26,465 nucleotides of DNA, from the NCBI GenBank assembly GCA_958439195.1, contig OY288176.1:1-26465 (forward strand), in the 5' to 3' direction. Below are positions 7,291 to 17,400 of the stretch, in pieces. The position numbers and the translations under genes are program-made. The first letter of the stretch is position 1. Each line of letters begins with the position of its first letter. The notes under the pieces were generated by a model. It was not told where the DNA came from, searched no databases, and worked only from the letters and a program-made list of their open reading frames with translations. Source of the DNA: an uncultured Paracoccaceae bacterium. Lineage in GTDB: Bacteria > Pseudomonadota > Alphaproteobacteria > Rhodobacterales > Rhodobacteraceae.

Positions 7291-9938
7291 ATGGCTCCTG
7301 TACTGCTTAGGCCAACCTGCGGCCGAATCCATGTCCGCCTAAGTGGCAGAAGTAGTGCTCAGATCTTAGCGGCTGCCAAGCCCCGCCGAGTCGTCTCAGT
7401 AAATGCTGGAGGAGGTGAAGCTCTTCCTGCAAAGGCAGCAGAAGTTACGGGGGTGCTCTTCCAGCCTTTCGAGGAAGTGCAGATGCAGCTCAGGGAGGTC
7501 GACACGATCGTCGAGAAGGGTACCGCAGGTGTTTCCCTCGCTCGAATGGGCTACGCCGACAACTTGGAAGCGGCTGTGAACGAACAGATCAAGTACGTAT
7601 TTGAATGCCGGGGTTCCCTTATTCATGCGCTGTTTTCGAGACCATGTGCAGCTCCCATGCTTCGCTACTCTTCTGGCGTGCGTGCAAATCCGCCATAGGT
7701 GTGTGGCACTGCTTCATTCTAAAAATGATCAAACTTTACAAAGCCTCTAGAGGAAATGACCAGTAGCTGACTCTCCACTTGCCTTGAACACGGCCTTCCG
7801 AATAGTAACGCACCTCCGCTGTTGACCTTGTTCTGCGCAGCGTGGAGTACAACAACATGTATGTCTACCATTCCCTAGCAGCTTACTTTGATCGCGACGA
7901 TATCGGCCTGCCCGGCTTTGCTGCCTACTTCAAGCAAAACTCAGACGAGGAAAGGGAGCATGCTAACAAACTAATGGTGCAACAGAACAGGAGGGGGGGC
8001 CGCGTGCAGCTCCAGGTGAGTCTCAAGTCTAGAACTAGGGTTTAGGGAGGTCTTTCATGAGCTTATCTGTTCGTTTGTGGTGGGGATCTGTCGGCTCCCA
8101 CATTTCTTGCCCGTCAGGCCCGACTTCTCTAGATAGGCGCCTTGTTGTATGTAATGATTTGGTGCCCATATATGCACTCTGGACATCCAGCCCCACAAAC
8201 ATTCCCAGCTGCCCATCTTCACCCCATCTTATCAATGTCAGATAATCCAAAGGAAGCTGATTGTATGCCAATGCAGCTAGCGCTGCTGCTGCTCCCATAG
8301 CCTGGCAACATATGCCATAGCTGCTGGTGTGCCAGGCTAGTTGCTCTGAATATTCCCTTCATGACAATATACACAAGACGAGTAGCAGGAGGGCAATGGG
8401 CCATGCAGGGCCTGGCAACACATATCATAGCTGCTTGTGTGTCACGCAACGGCCATTTTTTCGTTAGGGGGAAATCTGTATGCATTGGGGGTGGGTTTTT
8501 AGAAAGTCTAGCCCAGGACGTAGATCCTCACATGTAGCGTGGTGCCCTTACCTGCCCTGCAGACCATCCTCCGCCCTGAGAGTGAGTTCTCCAATGAAGC
8601 ACGTGGTGAAGCCTTGTGGGCACTGGAGCTGGCTCTAGCACTGGAGAAGCTCAACTTCGCCAAACTGAGGTATGACTGGATTCAATAGCCTCCCCATCAG
8701 CGCTGTATAAAGGCATAGAGTGTTCGCACTGGTGCTGCCCTCGGCCAATTCTGACCATCAATTTGGACAAGCTATGGCATCCACCCTGGGACCTTTATTC
8801 CTACCGGGATCTAGCCCTCTACTAGACACCCTATCCCAGGTTTTGGGACCTTTCGCACAGAAACGCGGTGATGTGAGGCTAGGGTTTAGGGTTTTTTCCT
8901 TTTCTACATCAAAAAAGTGCGAAAGATGGTGTGGCAGATACGATAGGGTTTAGGGTTAAGTGCTGCACCCAATGTCTAGCCAGTCAGTCTTCCACAGCTT
9001 ATGTATGAGCAGCTTCTGTAGGCAGCAGCGCTAACAGCCTTGCCAGTGTCAGCCTGAGGGTAAAGGCCAGGGTATAGGGCTTAGGGTTTAGTGCCTGTTT
9101 AGGGTTGAGGGTTTAGGCTGATTGCGGCCACTGGCTTCCATTGGTGGGGGTAGGCTTTAGGGAAGTTCATGCTGAACATTGAGGTTCAGGGTTTAGTACT
9201 AGAATCTGTCAGCAGCCGTGTCTTAATGGGGCAAAAATGGGGCCTTTGCTGGTTGGGTTTTGGACAGAGACTGGCTTGTAGATGAGTGGAATCAGCAGTT
9301 TAGGGATTGAAAATGACCCTGGTTATGCTATCTAGGCGTCGTATTGCTATGCCTCCCTCCCCCGGGCGGCAACCTCTTATTGCCTGTACATGTTACACGG
9401 CGAAGTGCTGCATTGCAACAGGGTAGCAGTTGTGTCCTATATAGACTCTTGTACTCACGCCCCTTTGCATGAGACTTTCCATGTCCTTGTCCGCCCCCCC
9501 CCCCCCCTTTCCCATGCCTCCTCCCCTTCTAACAGGGAGCTCCACAAGGTAGTAGAGGAGGCTGATGATGCTGAGATGTGTAATGCATTGAGGAGTACCT
9601 CTTAGCACACAGCCAAGCGCTGCATTGCAACAGGCTCTCTTCCTGCCCCCTTTGTACGCTATAGACTTCAAGTTTTTGAGTAAAGTTTGTTTTGCTTTTC
9701 CCATGCCTCCTTCCTATCGAACAGGGAGCTCCACAAGGTGGCAGAGGAGGCAGATGATGCTGAGATGTGTCAGTTCATAGAGGAGTACCTGTTACATGAG
9801 CAGGCCAAGGACATCAAGCAGGCAGCTAACTATGTGAGCCAGCTGCGGAGGGCAGGCAAGGGACACGGCACATTCCATATGGACCTGCACTTCCAGGACA
9901 AGTATGGATATGGGCTGGAGGGAAATGGGGCGGCTTAA
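7291..9938 (+). CDS. FER: Ferritin, plastid-type, four exons, complete
   Basis: Ferritin stores iron as a mineral inside a 24-subunit shell, after Fe(II) oxidation at the ferroxidase site; plant and algal forms act in the plastid. Exons 7291-7592, 7841-8015, 8563-8669 and 9725-9938 join in phase (2, 0, 2) to give 265 codons ending in TAA. Residues 1 to about 45 look like a transit peptide, followed by the plant-type segment EVTGVLFQPFEEV and then the four-helix bundle. The ferroxidase ligands are all present: Glu103, Tyr110, Glu137, Glu138, His141, Glu187 and Gln221 (matching E27, Y34, E61, E62, H65, E107 and Q141 of human H chain). All donors and acceptors are consensus (for example AA|GTACGT, GCGCAG, CAG|GTGAGT, CTGCAG, AG|GTATGA, AACAG). 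The C terminus after GKGHGTFHMDL carries an extra tail, HFQDKYGYGLEGNGAA. Introns 2 and 3 hold telomere-like words and repeats; no iron-response element is evident. Confidence 0.95.
8301..8446 (+). repeat. Duplicated hairpin-forming segment in ferritin intron 2
   Basis: CCTGGCAACATATGCCATAG and the following CTGCTGGTGTGCCAGG (from 8301) recur in altered form from 8411 (CCTGGCAACACATATCATAG, then CTGCTTGTGTGTCA), 110 bp apart. The first copy can fold through CCTGGC / GCCAGG. It lies wholly within the intron, so effects on the protein are not expected. Confidence 0.6.
8878..9200 (+). repeat. Cluster of interstitial telomere-type words in ferritin intron 3
   Basis: TTTAGGG and variants (CTAGGGTTTAGGG, ATAGGGTTTAGGGTT, TTAGGGTTTAGTG, GAGGGTTTAGG, CAGGGTTTAG) occur at about 8878-8893, 8944-8959, 9072-9117, 9151 and 9186, all in the same orientation. 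They are dispersed singly or as doublets rather than as a continuous array, so this is not a telomere. Confidence 0.7.
9536..9605 (+). pseudogene. Partial upstream copy of ferritin exon 4 with acceptor and stop codon
   Basis: GGAGCTCCACAAGGTAGTAG, then AGGAGGCTGATGATGCTGAG, matches the start of the true exon 4 at 9725 and is preceded by the same AACAG acceptor and a C/T-rich tract. If spliced to exon 3 it would read RELHKVVEEADDAEMCNALR and then STS-stop, removing the helix with Gln221 and the C terminus. The duplicated block begins upstream at GCTGCATTGCAACAGG (9407, again at 9619), so intron and exon start were copied together about 190-210 bp away. It may act as a poison exon or be inert. 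Confidence 0.8.
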
Positions 9939-10095
9939 ACCAATGATGGCATTGGTGCGGCAGGGGCAGGGTAGGGCGGGCTGGGCGGGGCGGGGCGGGC
10001 GACCGGGGGGGGGGGCTTGCTGTGTACCTGATGTCCGCCAAAGCTTCTGAGCACAGGCAGATTATAGGCGGTGGAGGGGGGGGGGGTGATGTGTG

Positions 10096-10166
10096 CGGCA
10101 CATTCCATATGGACCTGCACTTCGAGGACAAGTATGGATATGGACTGGAGGGAAATGGGGCGGCTT
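10096..10166 (+). pseudogene. Copy of the ferritin 3' coding end, downstream of the gene
   Basis: This 71-bp segment matches 9866-9936 (encoding the end GTFHMDL...GLEGNGAA) with only two differences, 230 bp away. The stop codon TAA is replaced by TGG. The G-rich sequence after it also resembles that after the true stop, so coding end and 3' flank were copied as one block. Fainter copies of the same region occur at 10317-10344 (GTATGGACTGGAGGGAAATG) and at about 10747-10807, showing increasing erosion with distance. Confidence 0.85.
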
Positions 10167-10423
10167 GGAGGGAGGCTGGTGCGGGCGGGGTCGGGCCCGG
10201 GCGGGGAGGGCCCGGGCGGGACCGGAGGGAACGAGCAGGGCATAGTATGCAGCTGATGTTCCGTTTGGGCCATAGTGATGCAGTGGAGCGCAAGGTCGGG
10301 TGATGTGGGAGGTGTGGTATGGACTGGAGGGAAATGGGGTGGCTCAAGAGGGATGCTGTATGTAGCAGGAATGGTATATGCCATGCCTGCCATCCCCAGA
10401 GCATGCATGTTTTCTGCTGCTCC

Positions 10424-10428
10424 TGTAA
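10424..10428 (+). terminator. Candidate TGTAA polyadenylation signal for ferritin
   Basis: TGTAA is the usual poly(A) signal word in chlorophyte algae. This copy is the first clear one after the ferritin stop at 9938, about 490 bp downstream. If it is used, the 3' UTR would include the duplicated coding ends at 10096 and 10317. Confidence 0.35.
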
Positions 10429-10449
10429 TTTCTGTTTCAATTGCCAAAT

Positions 10450-10520
10450 AATATATTATGAAAAATAATAATAATAAAATAATAATAATAATAATAATAA
10501 TAAAATAATATATTATTTGC
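10450..10520. repeat. AT-rich ATA/AAT microsatellite
   Basis: A run of AATAATAAT with ATAATATATTAT palindromic ends stands out in an otherwise GC-balanced region. It is a simple repeat with no sign of coding. Confidence 0.85.
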
Positions 10521-13500
10521 CATCTTGGCATCTTGGCGGCTGCAGAAGAGCTTTGCTGTGGAAATCTTTGGCAGTTTAGGAAATTGTAAAGAGAAGTGGC
10601 AACTCGCTTTGGAAACAAAGGCGCATATGGAGAAGTGCCCACCATGTGTTTGAGGAGCTGCGGTTCTAATATGGACCTCATGGCCCTATACACGACTCAG
10701 TTGGCTGAGACGTACAAGACCCTGAGGTCCAGATGTTGGCAGCTTTTCATAGCGACCTGTGTTTTTAAAGGAGTATGGGTATGGACTGAATGGCGAGGCG
10801 GGGTTTTAGGTAATCCACGGATGGCATCTTCATCAATCCCTTGCTGCTTTCTAGGGGCAATGGGCAGGTACACTCAGTTGTAGTGGGTGCATATATTACA
10901 TCTCGGGGTTTTGGGGTTTTGTGTGGGCGTCTGGGTAATTATGTGTGGGCGTCACGCATGCGCGGGGGGGGGGGGGCAGCTTTGATGGTAATCCGGGGTT
11001 TGTAATAGACGCGGGATCTTCTACCCGTGCATGCTTCTTCCACTTTGTTAGGACTGAGGATGGGTACTGACTGGTCCGCATGCAATAAGGGTGCCTGTGT
11101 TACAGGCAATTGCTTGTTCGATGCGGCTGGGAAGGGTTTGCTGAATGGCCAGGTTTGTTCATCTTAGGGTCTGATGGATACACAACTCTAATAATGTCAC
11201 TGCGTTTGGGGGGGCCGGAGGGGGGCAGTGAGAAAGGGGGCCGTTACTATACCGTTTGTATGTTTGTAAGAGGTTGCAGATTGATTGTTTTTTGGTCTAA
11301 GATTCCAATGCGGGCATTTAGGAGCATTTCTGCGTGGCTGCTTGGAGTTCTATTGAGTGTGGGGCTTGCGGTGGGTTGCATGGTTTACGACTGATTGGAA
11401 AAGTAAAGGGATGGTTTGTGTCCATCCTTTACATTGGAGTTTACTGTTGTGTGCGGTGCACCATTGACAACCTTGGTTTGCCGACTGTGCAAAGTTTCCT
11501 AGTAGGGGTGGAGCACTACAGGAAGGGGGAGAGTGCGCTCAGTGGGTGGCTGCGCACTATTGAACAAGAGCATTTCGTACTCGTAGTTCATTTAGGGATT
11601 TTTGTACGATCACACTGACACTTGCTGGACTTGGATTACGTTTGATACTGACACTTACCAAAGGCAGCACTGCTTGACTGATATGTTGCCTCCTTTTCAT
11701 GCATTGTCTGTAAGTTGAGCTCATTACATGTGGCTGGTGCCACCAAATGTCACCAAGTAAGCAGGGTTTTGGCACTGAAGGATCTTTTTGGCATTTGTTG
11801 TCATGTGTAACATTACTGCGTGCTCCTAGTGTCATCGGGTCCGACTGTAGTAAGCATAAGTTGTACATTTGTTTGAGTGCGTGCCTACTGTAGCACGACT
11901 TGACCACACGCACATAATATCCCAGAACACATACCATAATGCATCTAGGACTCTGGCTTGTAGTTTAGGAGAAGTGTATGCACCGGGCCCTCCCCCCTCC
12001 AAAGGAGACAGAGGCATAGATGCTACACACACATGAGTGATAGCACAGGACATGCAACCAGGTGTGCAACCCAGAAGCACACTAGAACATGTAAGAGCAA
12101 CGAACAGGACCCACACTGAGAGGGCACTGAGTAATCCATTGTCACATGCAGGGACAAAGCCAAACATGTACACATGCAAATGCTGTATACCCATGCAATC
12201 ACATCCAACCACATGTCTGTTCAGCAATGGTGTTCAGCTATACGGCTGGACCACAACCAAGAGACACAGGAGCGCTGTCCAGTAGAAACAAAAAACTCTG
12301 TCCAATCCAGTGGGCACGATGGGCTCGCTACACGACTGACCGTTGAGGTGTGATTGGTCTCATTTGGATCAAAGCTGTCGAGAGCTAGACAGTCAAAGTT
12401 GCACGCAAGCAGGGTGTGGTCATTGTGTGAGCTCTAGTGCCGGATATGCTCTATCGATATCTCCTGTGTTTCTGAAGGGCGGGGCCAGCTACACTCCTGG
12501 GTCAGCAGTCCGTCTAGATTCCGTATAGCCATGTATAGGCATCGAAATGCGACTGCCGGAAAAGCTATTTCGCTTTTATGCAAGCACCTGGCTGCATCCT
12601 ACCGCCATGAGACGCCGATGGCGACCAGTACCGGCAACATGTCACCGAGCCGGGCCGTCGCTGCGACACCCGGGTAACGCGAAGAGCTTCCTGACGCTGG
12701 AGTTCACCAAAACACATACGGAGAAACACGTATAGAGAAGACAGCGCGGTCGCAGGTGGTACCCGCAAACCCGCATAAGGGCCTCACTTTATTTGACCAC
12801 GGGCATGCCTACCACGTCCTGTGCAGGTTTGTACTTATCCGCATGAAGCCATCATACACTATTCCCAGGGTTTAAATGTGATTTCCAGAAAACCCAGAGC
12901 CAACACAAGCGAGGCTCAAGAGTGTTCCAAACTGAGTGACCTGCACTTCGACTAAACTCATTCCCACCATCAGCACCAAAGACATCACCACAACTGCCAT
13001 CAGAGAGAAAATTACGCAGAGAAGTGGGGGAGACCTTTCTTGGTTACGGGAGTAGGCCCCTACCTAACACATAGATAGGCCCACTACCATTTGGAACCCA
13101 GAACACATAAACAGGCGGGTTAACTACCCACCTGCCGCCCAACTGCCATCTCAACTTGACTCAAATCTGTCCAGCTGCAGATCATAAAGCCAGTCAGTGC
13201 AGAGCCACAGTCCCACTCGCTGCAGAGCCGATGGTTTCGCCTTCAGAGGCACAGGGCATCCCTTGCTTGCTTAATGATGGTTTGTTCACACAGCCTCAGC
13301 TGCAACACTGCACGTACAGCAGTGGCATGCTCTGACCTGCAGAATCACATGAAAGAGCACAACATGGTAAGTGTTTCTGCACCATATAAGGGTCAGCAGA
13401 ACGCCTGCATTATGAGCTCCATATGTCCAGTTTTTTTTATAACTTTGCTGGTCATCTTTCATAATATTATTACGCAAGGGAACAGGCTCTTATAATGAGC

Positions 13501-13920
13501 TCCAACACAATTATTGAAGAGACAAACCATAGGGAGAGCCTGGCTTATCCCCAAGAGCTGCAGGTGCCTCTTGCCATCCTCAACAGAACATCGGTTACTA
13601 TTAGGAATACGTCAGAAAGACAGATGTCTTTGCAATGCTGGACATAAGATGGGGTGCATTTGGAAAACGTTCTATAAACACTGCACCAGGTCAAGCAATT
13701 GGTCAGCCACTGTGTGTCACGATCTACACACCTACATCTTGGCTGCCAGTATTGGTCTCTACCTCTCAATACATTAACACACTGGGGTTCAACCCATGTG
13801 GCGGGGGCTGAAACAGATCATGTGCAGTAGTTTATCCCATACCTACACCTACAGATCACATAAAAATGGTTCTCACTACTCTTCCAAGCCGGAATGCACC
13901 ACTACCTTTGTCTGGCATGT
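10520..13920. other. Long region without a recognised gene
   Basis: Several open stretches exist (plus 11110-11394, minus 11937-11557, minus 12227-11832, plus 13514-13777), but none shows a domain, a consistent splice context or a family resemblance, and opposite-strand frames overlap one another. Composition shifts from GT-rich (about 11100-11600) to more mixed. Apart from the eroded ferritin fragment near 10747-10807 and a G-run at about 10962-10976, I see no structured repeat. Confidence 0.4.
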
Positions 13921-13924
13921 ATCA

Positions 13925-14255
13925 GAAACCTTGCGGAGTTCAGAGAAAGTTTAGCGGACGGAATGTGGCAACCCCTCGGGGGGAAATGTCATTGGACTGG
14001 CCATGAGTGCGCTGACGCGGTAGTGCAGAGGGAGCCTCTTCCAAAGCGGTGGTGATATGAGGCACGCCCTAAAATGATGATGTGGTCGGGGACGCTGGAG
14101 GGGCTAACTAACTACACAACAGGCATTAGAGTTCATTCGGGAGCTGCCGCCCCCCAAAACCCCACTGTCTCCCCTAAACACTAAATCCAAGAATCCCTAA
14201 ACCCTACATTCCTCATCCCTGAACCCTACATTTTCTATGAACTCCGCAAGGTTTC
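13925..14255. mobile_element. MITE-like 331-bp element bounded by an 18-bp perfect inverted repeat
   Basis: GAAACCTTGCGGAGTTCA at 13925-13942 is the exact reverse complement of 14238-14255. Similarity continues inward for roughly ten more imperfect bases (AGAAA...). The interior has no convincing reading frame and includes CCCTAAA-like words near 14170-14230. This fits a small non-autonomous transposon, but clean target-site duplications were not found, so the assignment is tentative. It lies just beyond the 3' end of the SET gene. Confidence 0.5.
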
Positions 14256-14415
14256 CACCAGAGGCCTTCGTCTGCCAGTGAATGAGGGTTCCCATTAATT
14301 GATGTAAAACATATCTATCCAATATCTTCATAACTTTATCTTTCAGATCTTTTCATCTTGTTTAATCTTTAGGACAAGTTTTGGGATGGAGATGTTTGTA
14401 AGCTTTACTTGCATC

Positions 14416-17400
14416 CTACCTGTCTTTACTTCTCCCCAGCACCTCCAGCTGCTTTGTGTCCTCCGCAATGCTACATCCCCCTGGGTACTGCTGCAACCGC
14501 TGATCCAGCAGCAGCTGTAGCAACACAGCCATGTCATGGCTCCACACAGCAGCAGACCCAAGTTGCTTGCCTCCTTCAACAGAAGCAGCTCTTGCCCCGG
14601 ATGATGCTCCGGCAGCATGACCAGCAGCAGCAGCTGTGTGAGTGCTAGAGACATAGCAGATAGGCACTTCTTCAAAGCGATCTTGAAAGGCCTCTAGCTG
14701 CTGCTCCTCCCCATCCTGGATCTCTCCCTGCTGCACCTCCCGCTGCCTTTCCTGTCCCTCCTGCTCCTGCTCTTGCTGCTTTTTCTGGTTACGATTCCGC
14801 TCCTGCTGCTGCTCCTCTGATTGTGTCTGCTGCTGCTCCTGCCGCCGCCCCTGCTGCTGCTGTGGCTGCTGCCCCTGCTTCTGCTGCTGCTGCTGCTGCC
14901 ATTGCTGCACCACTTGGTGTAAGTCCTTCCATTCCTTGAACTCCTCATCCCCAGCAGTTAATACTTTGAGCAATGTGAAGGTGGAGGGGGTCACCCGGCC
15001 ATGAGGTAACACACTGGGAGGGTCATCTAACATCTCATCACCACTGAAACAACAGCAGCAGACAACAAAGCACAGTAGCACACACTATTTTAGCTTGCCA
15101 TACATTGCTGATACCTGGTATGCGAGGTGGTGGGGTTTCTTAGCACTTTCTTAGCCCTCCTTTAGCACTTTTATGGCAATAGATGCGCTCTGCGGGCTGC
15201 CTTTGAGAGTTGCATCAACGCTCAAGCAATTTGCATATCAATATCCAGTTGTTGATTGCGAGAAAGGCAAGAAGAAAGCGACAGGCATATTGCAGAATAC
15301 ATACATTGAGTCTATGTTCCCCACCAGCAGCAGCAGCAGCTGCAGTAGGGAAGTAGACTCACACATTTCTTATGCACATCACAGAACCGGCAACTCCTTG
15401 TTGGTTGCAGACACTAGTGCATGCCATGGCTAACAATTAGGCACGGCACCACTTCTATCCATTCCCTCTTCCCCCCTCCTCCTCCTCCTCCCCCCCTCTG
15501 CCTCCTCCCTTCCTCCTCCTTCCCTCCTCCCCTCCTCCTCCTCCCCTCCTCCCTCCTTCCCTCCTCCCCCTCTTTCCTCCTCCTCCCCTCCTCCCCTCCT
15601 CCCCCTCCCCTCCCCCCCCCCCCGACTATCCCTTCCCCCGCAGCCCCTCCTCCTCCCCCCTTCCTCAAACCCTCTCCCCCCCCCCCTCCCCCCCTTCTTC
15701 CTTCCCCCCTTCCTCCTCCCCTTCCTCCGTCCCACCCCCCCCCCCCACTTACCCCTGTTGATTCTTTATCCACCTCAACCTCCTCCTCAGCTCCCTCTGT
15801 CCACCCCTCATTCCCCCCCTACCCTGCATCTCCCCCCACACCCCATTCACAGCTTCCTCCCAGCTTCCCCCCAGTGCCACCTCATCAAAGGGGTTCAACG
15901 GCAGGCAAAACCCATACTTGCGCACTAGTTCCGGGTTACTCAGCTCCCCATAGGTGTTGAACACCTCACATCCCTTGGGCATTGCTGATGCAGCTACAAT
16001 TTCGAGACGAGAGGGAGATGGGGGAGAAGGGGGGCATGATGTGGGGGTAATGGAGACACCTGCTGACTCCCCTGCTGCTGCTGTTGTTGCTGTTGTTGCT
16101 GCTGTTGCTGCCATAGTTGTTGCTAGTGAGCATCCATTCTGCTGCTGCTGCTCCTGTTCCTGCTGACCGTGATGGGGCCTGCATTCCTGCTTCCTTCTCT
16201 TTTTCTTGCTGCCATCTCCCAACCCTGCTGCTGCTGCTGCTGCTGGTGCACCTTGGCAGTCCTGTTCCTTTTCCTGCTGCTCTTGATCATCATGTCCCCA
16301 ACCCTCATCATCACCATCAGTTTTAGTGTCTGTTGTTGTTGTTATGGCATCATCCACGCTGCATATTCCAATGTCCAGACGCAAGTTGAGACCATCACGC
16401 ACCCAATCAGCAGCTGCAGGACCATACAGTAACGGCAGCATAAGAAACACCCTATATTGCTCCACACAAAACCAAAAGCACAGTGCACTTTTGTACCTAG
16501 TCCTCATGCAACCTGAAGCAAAAGCCAAAAGATTGGAAAGCCAAGCTCTGTGACGACCATTCTTTGATGGCGCAAGATGGGCTCTGCATTAGTATGGTGT
16601 GTTTGGTTGGTTTGACCTAGCAGCCCTCTTGCGCTTGCCACACATAATCTGTTTGTTTGTTAGTTACATGAACCCCTGTTAGCTGGCACTGTTGTTGATG
16701 CAGCAGCCACCCCCAAGTGGATTATTATTATTAATTATCATTATTACTACTAATTATTTATTAAAAAAAATCCCCCAAATGATGACCGCAATGGCCCCAC
16801 GTAACATATGCCACCTTTCAGTGCCCCTCCCTGCACCAGTTACATCCTTGCAGTGATGCACACCCTGAGATTGAACTGCATGCAGCTGCTGCAAGTCTTC
16901 TCTGATAGCTGCATCACCATAGCATGTAATCCTACCAATTGGATACATCAAGTAAACCGAGGCGAGGCTGGTGTCTAGCGATTAGCGTCGAAAGGCACAG
17001 GAGGTGAGCTGCGGGGCTCACTACTACGGTTGGGAGGGTGCTTGGGGCATTATGCATTACTCAACACATCAAGCAAACCTACCTGCGCTGTTGCTGATGA
17101 TATGTTTCCTGAGAGTCTCATCCCCACCTCCAACCATCACAAACCCTCCATGACCAGCAGCAGCAGCAGCAGCAAGGGAAATCTTCACTCCATTCGCTGC
17201 TGCTGGTTTACCGCTTGTATGAACCTCCTGCTCTACCCCTTCTCCCTCCTCCTCCCCCTTCATACTGGTATCTTTCACCCCCTCCTCCCCTTCTCCCAGA
17301 CTCTCCTCTTCACACTCCTCCCCATCTCCTCCTTCTGAACTATCTCCTTCTTCTCCTTCTTCTGAACTGCCTTCCTCTCCTTCTTCATCCTCCCCCTCCC

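Noticed and set aside
9826..10693. 204- and 252-codon proline/histidine-rich minus-strand frames
   Set aside because: They lie antisense to ferritin exon 4, its duplicated 3' copies and the ATA microsatellite. Their repeated phrases mirror the ferritin copies.
11110..12346. Several 60-130-codon frames on both strands
   Set aside because: They overlap one another on opposite strands, lack motifs and show no conserved family features.
15421..15960. 179-codon proline/serine/leucine-rich plus-strand frame, with glycine/arginine-rich frames opposite
   Set aside because: It is the pyrimidine strand of the purine tract in SET intron 5 plus antisense of exon 5. Low complexity explains the lack of stops.
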